Below, piece by piece: positions 31,827-32,429 of a DNA stretch of 32,429 nt; within the stretch, counting starts at the first letter, position 1, and each line of letters begins with the position of its first letter. The position numbers and the translations under genes were made by a program. Origin of the DNA: Candidatus Poribacteria bacterium (lineage in GTDB: Bacteria > Poribacteria > WGA-4E > PCPOR2b); the NCBI GenBank assembly GCA_022567695.1, contig JADFGN010000015.1:1-32429 (forward strand), written 5' to 3'. The notes under the pieces are model-generated. The model was not told the origin of the DNA and made no database searches. It saw only the letters and a program-made list of their open reading frames with translations.

Positions 31827-32007
31827 AGACTCTTCTTATCACCTCCATCAAAGTATTGTCCGATATTATCCAGAGATTCTCATAGCTCTCAACTATACTC
31901 ATCGCTAGCTCTTGTGGGCTCAACAACGAATGACGATAAGCCTGTGCTTCTGTCCACTGATTCCAAATTGGATCGTCGAGATTGGAATCTCGACCTACCA
32001 CTCTCAA
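31816..32007 (-). CDS. Small ORF, 63 residues, coupled to the antiporter gene
   Basis: This reads VGRDSNLDDPIWNQWTEAQA and continues AYRHSLLSPQELAMSIVESY, then ISDNTLMEVIRRVYGN. It is a charged, helix-rich small protein I do not recognise. The likely start is a TTG at 32007 that overlaps the TGA of the antiporter gene, or a GTG at 32001; neither has a good Shine-Dalgarno, so translation would rely on coupling. It overlaps the next small ORF by 11 nt. Confidence 0.45.
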   Translation of the reverse strand: MRVVGRDSNLDDPIWNQWTEAQAYRHSLLSPQELAMSIVESYENLWIISDNTLMEVIRRVYGN

Positions 32008-32429
32008 TCGCTCAATTTGCCAACAACATAAAACAATAAGATAATCACCACCACCGAACCCCCAATCCCCACGAAGGACGGAATTCCAAATGCCGCGGGG
32101 ATGTACCCACAGACTAGCGCAAGCCCCGCAACGGTCAGGCTGTACGGGAGCTGTGTACGGACGTGGTGAATGTGATCGCATGAGCTGGCAATAGAACTCA
32201 TGATGGTTGTGTCCGAAATCGGCGAGCAGTGGTCTCCAAAAATCGAGCCATCTAGAACGGCGCCCAAGCAGATTATTGTGGTCAGTCCGTAGACGCCCCC
32301 ATCGAGATTGAAAGCGATCGGGATGGCAGTCGGGATAAGAATTGCCATCGTTCCCCAGCTTGTTCCTGTAGCGAAGGAGGTCAACGACGCAACAACGAAA
32401 AGCACTGCGGGGAACCAGATTGGAGAAAG
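32004..32429 (-). CDS. NhaC-type Na+/H+ antiporter, 5' end beyond window
   Basis: The last 141 residues of a membrane transporter are visible; the frame stays open to the window edge. Diagnostic stretches are FVVASLTSFATGTSWGTMAI and AVLDGSIFGDHCSPISDTTI, both highly characteristic of the NhaC/COG1757 antiporter family. About four hydrophobic segments follow, the last being VVVIILLFYVVG. It would exchange Na+ for H+ (or organic anions in some relatives) across the inner membrane. A small ORF follows with overlapping stop and start. Confidence 0.92.
   Translation of the reverse strand, partial: LSPIWFPAVLFVVASLTSFATGTSWGTMAILIPTAIPIAFNLDGGVYGLTTIICLGAVLDGSIFGDHCSPISDTTIMSSIASSCDHIHHVRTQLPYSLTVAGLALVCGYIPAAFGIPSFVGIGGSVVVIILLFYVVGKLSD

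Overview
The window looks like an environmental bacterial genome fragment of moderate GC. It carries four phytanoyl-CoA-dioxygenase-like (PhyH) genes, three Gfo/Idh/MocA oxidoreductases, two extended SDRs, an enolase-superfamily (MR/MLE) enzyme, a hydantoinase B, two secreted LamG proteins, a DegT aminotransferase and an Omp85 barrel. This mix fits Candidatus Poribacteria or a related Planctomycetes/Latescibacteria-type lineage. The assignment is inferred from gene content; no taxonomic marker was compared. The Omp85 protein implies a two-membrane envelope. The RNase P RNA (24205-24575) is of the bacterial A type.

Layout. 1-2828 (minus): partial methyltransferase, SMC-like ATPase, DUF2156 protein and a YkgJ cysteine-cluster protein. 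2944-6776 (minus): a compact run read as Gfo/Idh, small unknown protein, C39-peptidase-like protein with Ser in place of the catalytic Cys, PhyH, DegT aminotransferase. 6971-8266: c-type cytochrome (minus) and HIT protein (plus). 8391-14749 (plus): PhyH, degenerate SDR, PIN-type toxin-antitoxin pair, intact SDR, polysaccharide deacetylase, AMP-forming acyl-CoA synthetase. 14806-20684: Gfo/Idh, LamG, PhyH, Omp85, CDP-alcohol phosphatidyltransferase. 20784-22649: four-helix-bundle protein and a decayed IS110 element. 23201-25422: unknown membrane protein, rnpB, second LamG protein. 25522-30985: HyuB (minus), a probable selenoprotein (plus), then Gfo/Idh, PhyH, unknown and MR/MLE (minus). 31111-32429: a broken toxin-antitoxin locus behind a consensus promoter, two small ORFs and the end of an NhaC-type antiporter.

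The most notable item is at 27199-27558. This is a lipoprotein with a heavy-metal-associated (HMA) domain whose metal-binding CxxC motif is written TGA-GGA-GGC-TGT. The TGA sits exactly where the first Cys belongs, the frame stays open and HMA-like for another 65 codons, and a stem-loop with a G-starting loop lies 23 nt downstream, as expected of a bacterial SECIS. I read it as a selenocysteine-containing HMA lipoprotein with a UGGC motif. A conventional gene caller would miss or truncate it.

Other points of interest: the C39-like Cys-to-Ser change and its 107-nt out-of-phase overlap with the upstream gene; a two-part repeat shared by the leaders of both toxin-antitoxin loci; a C-terminal motif shared by the two LamG proteins; and palindromic dispersed repeats, one of which supplies the end of a small ORF.
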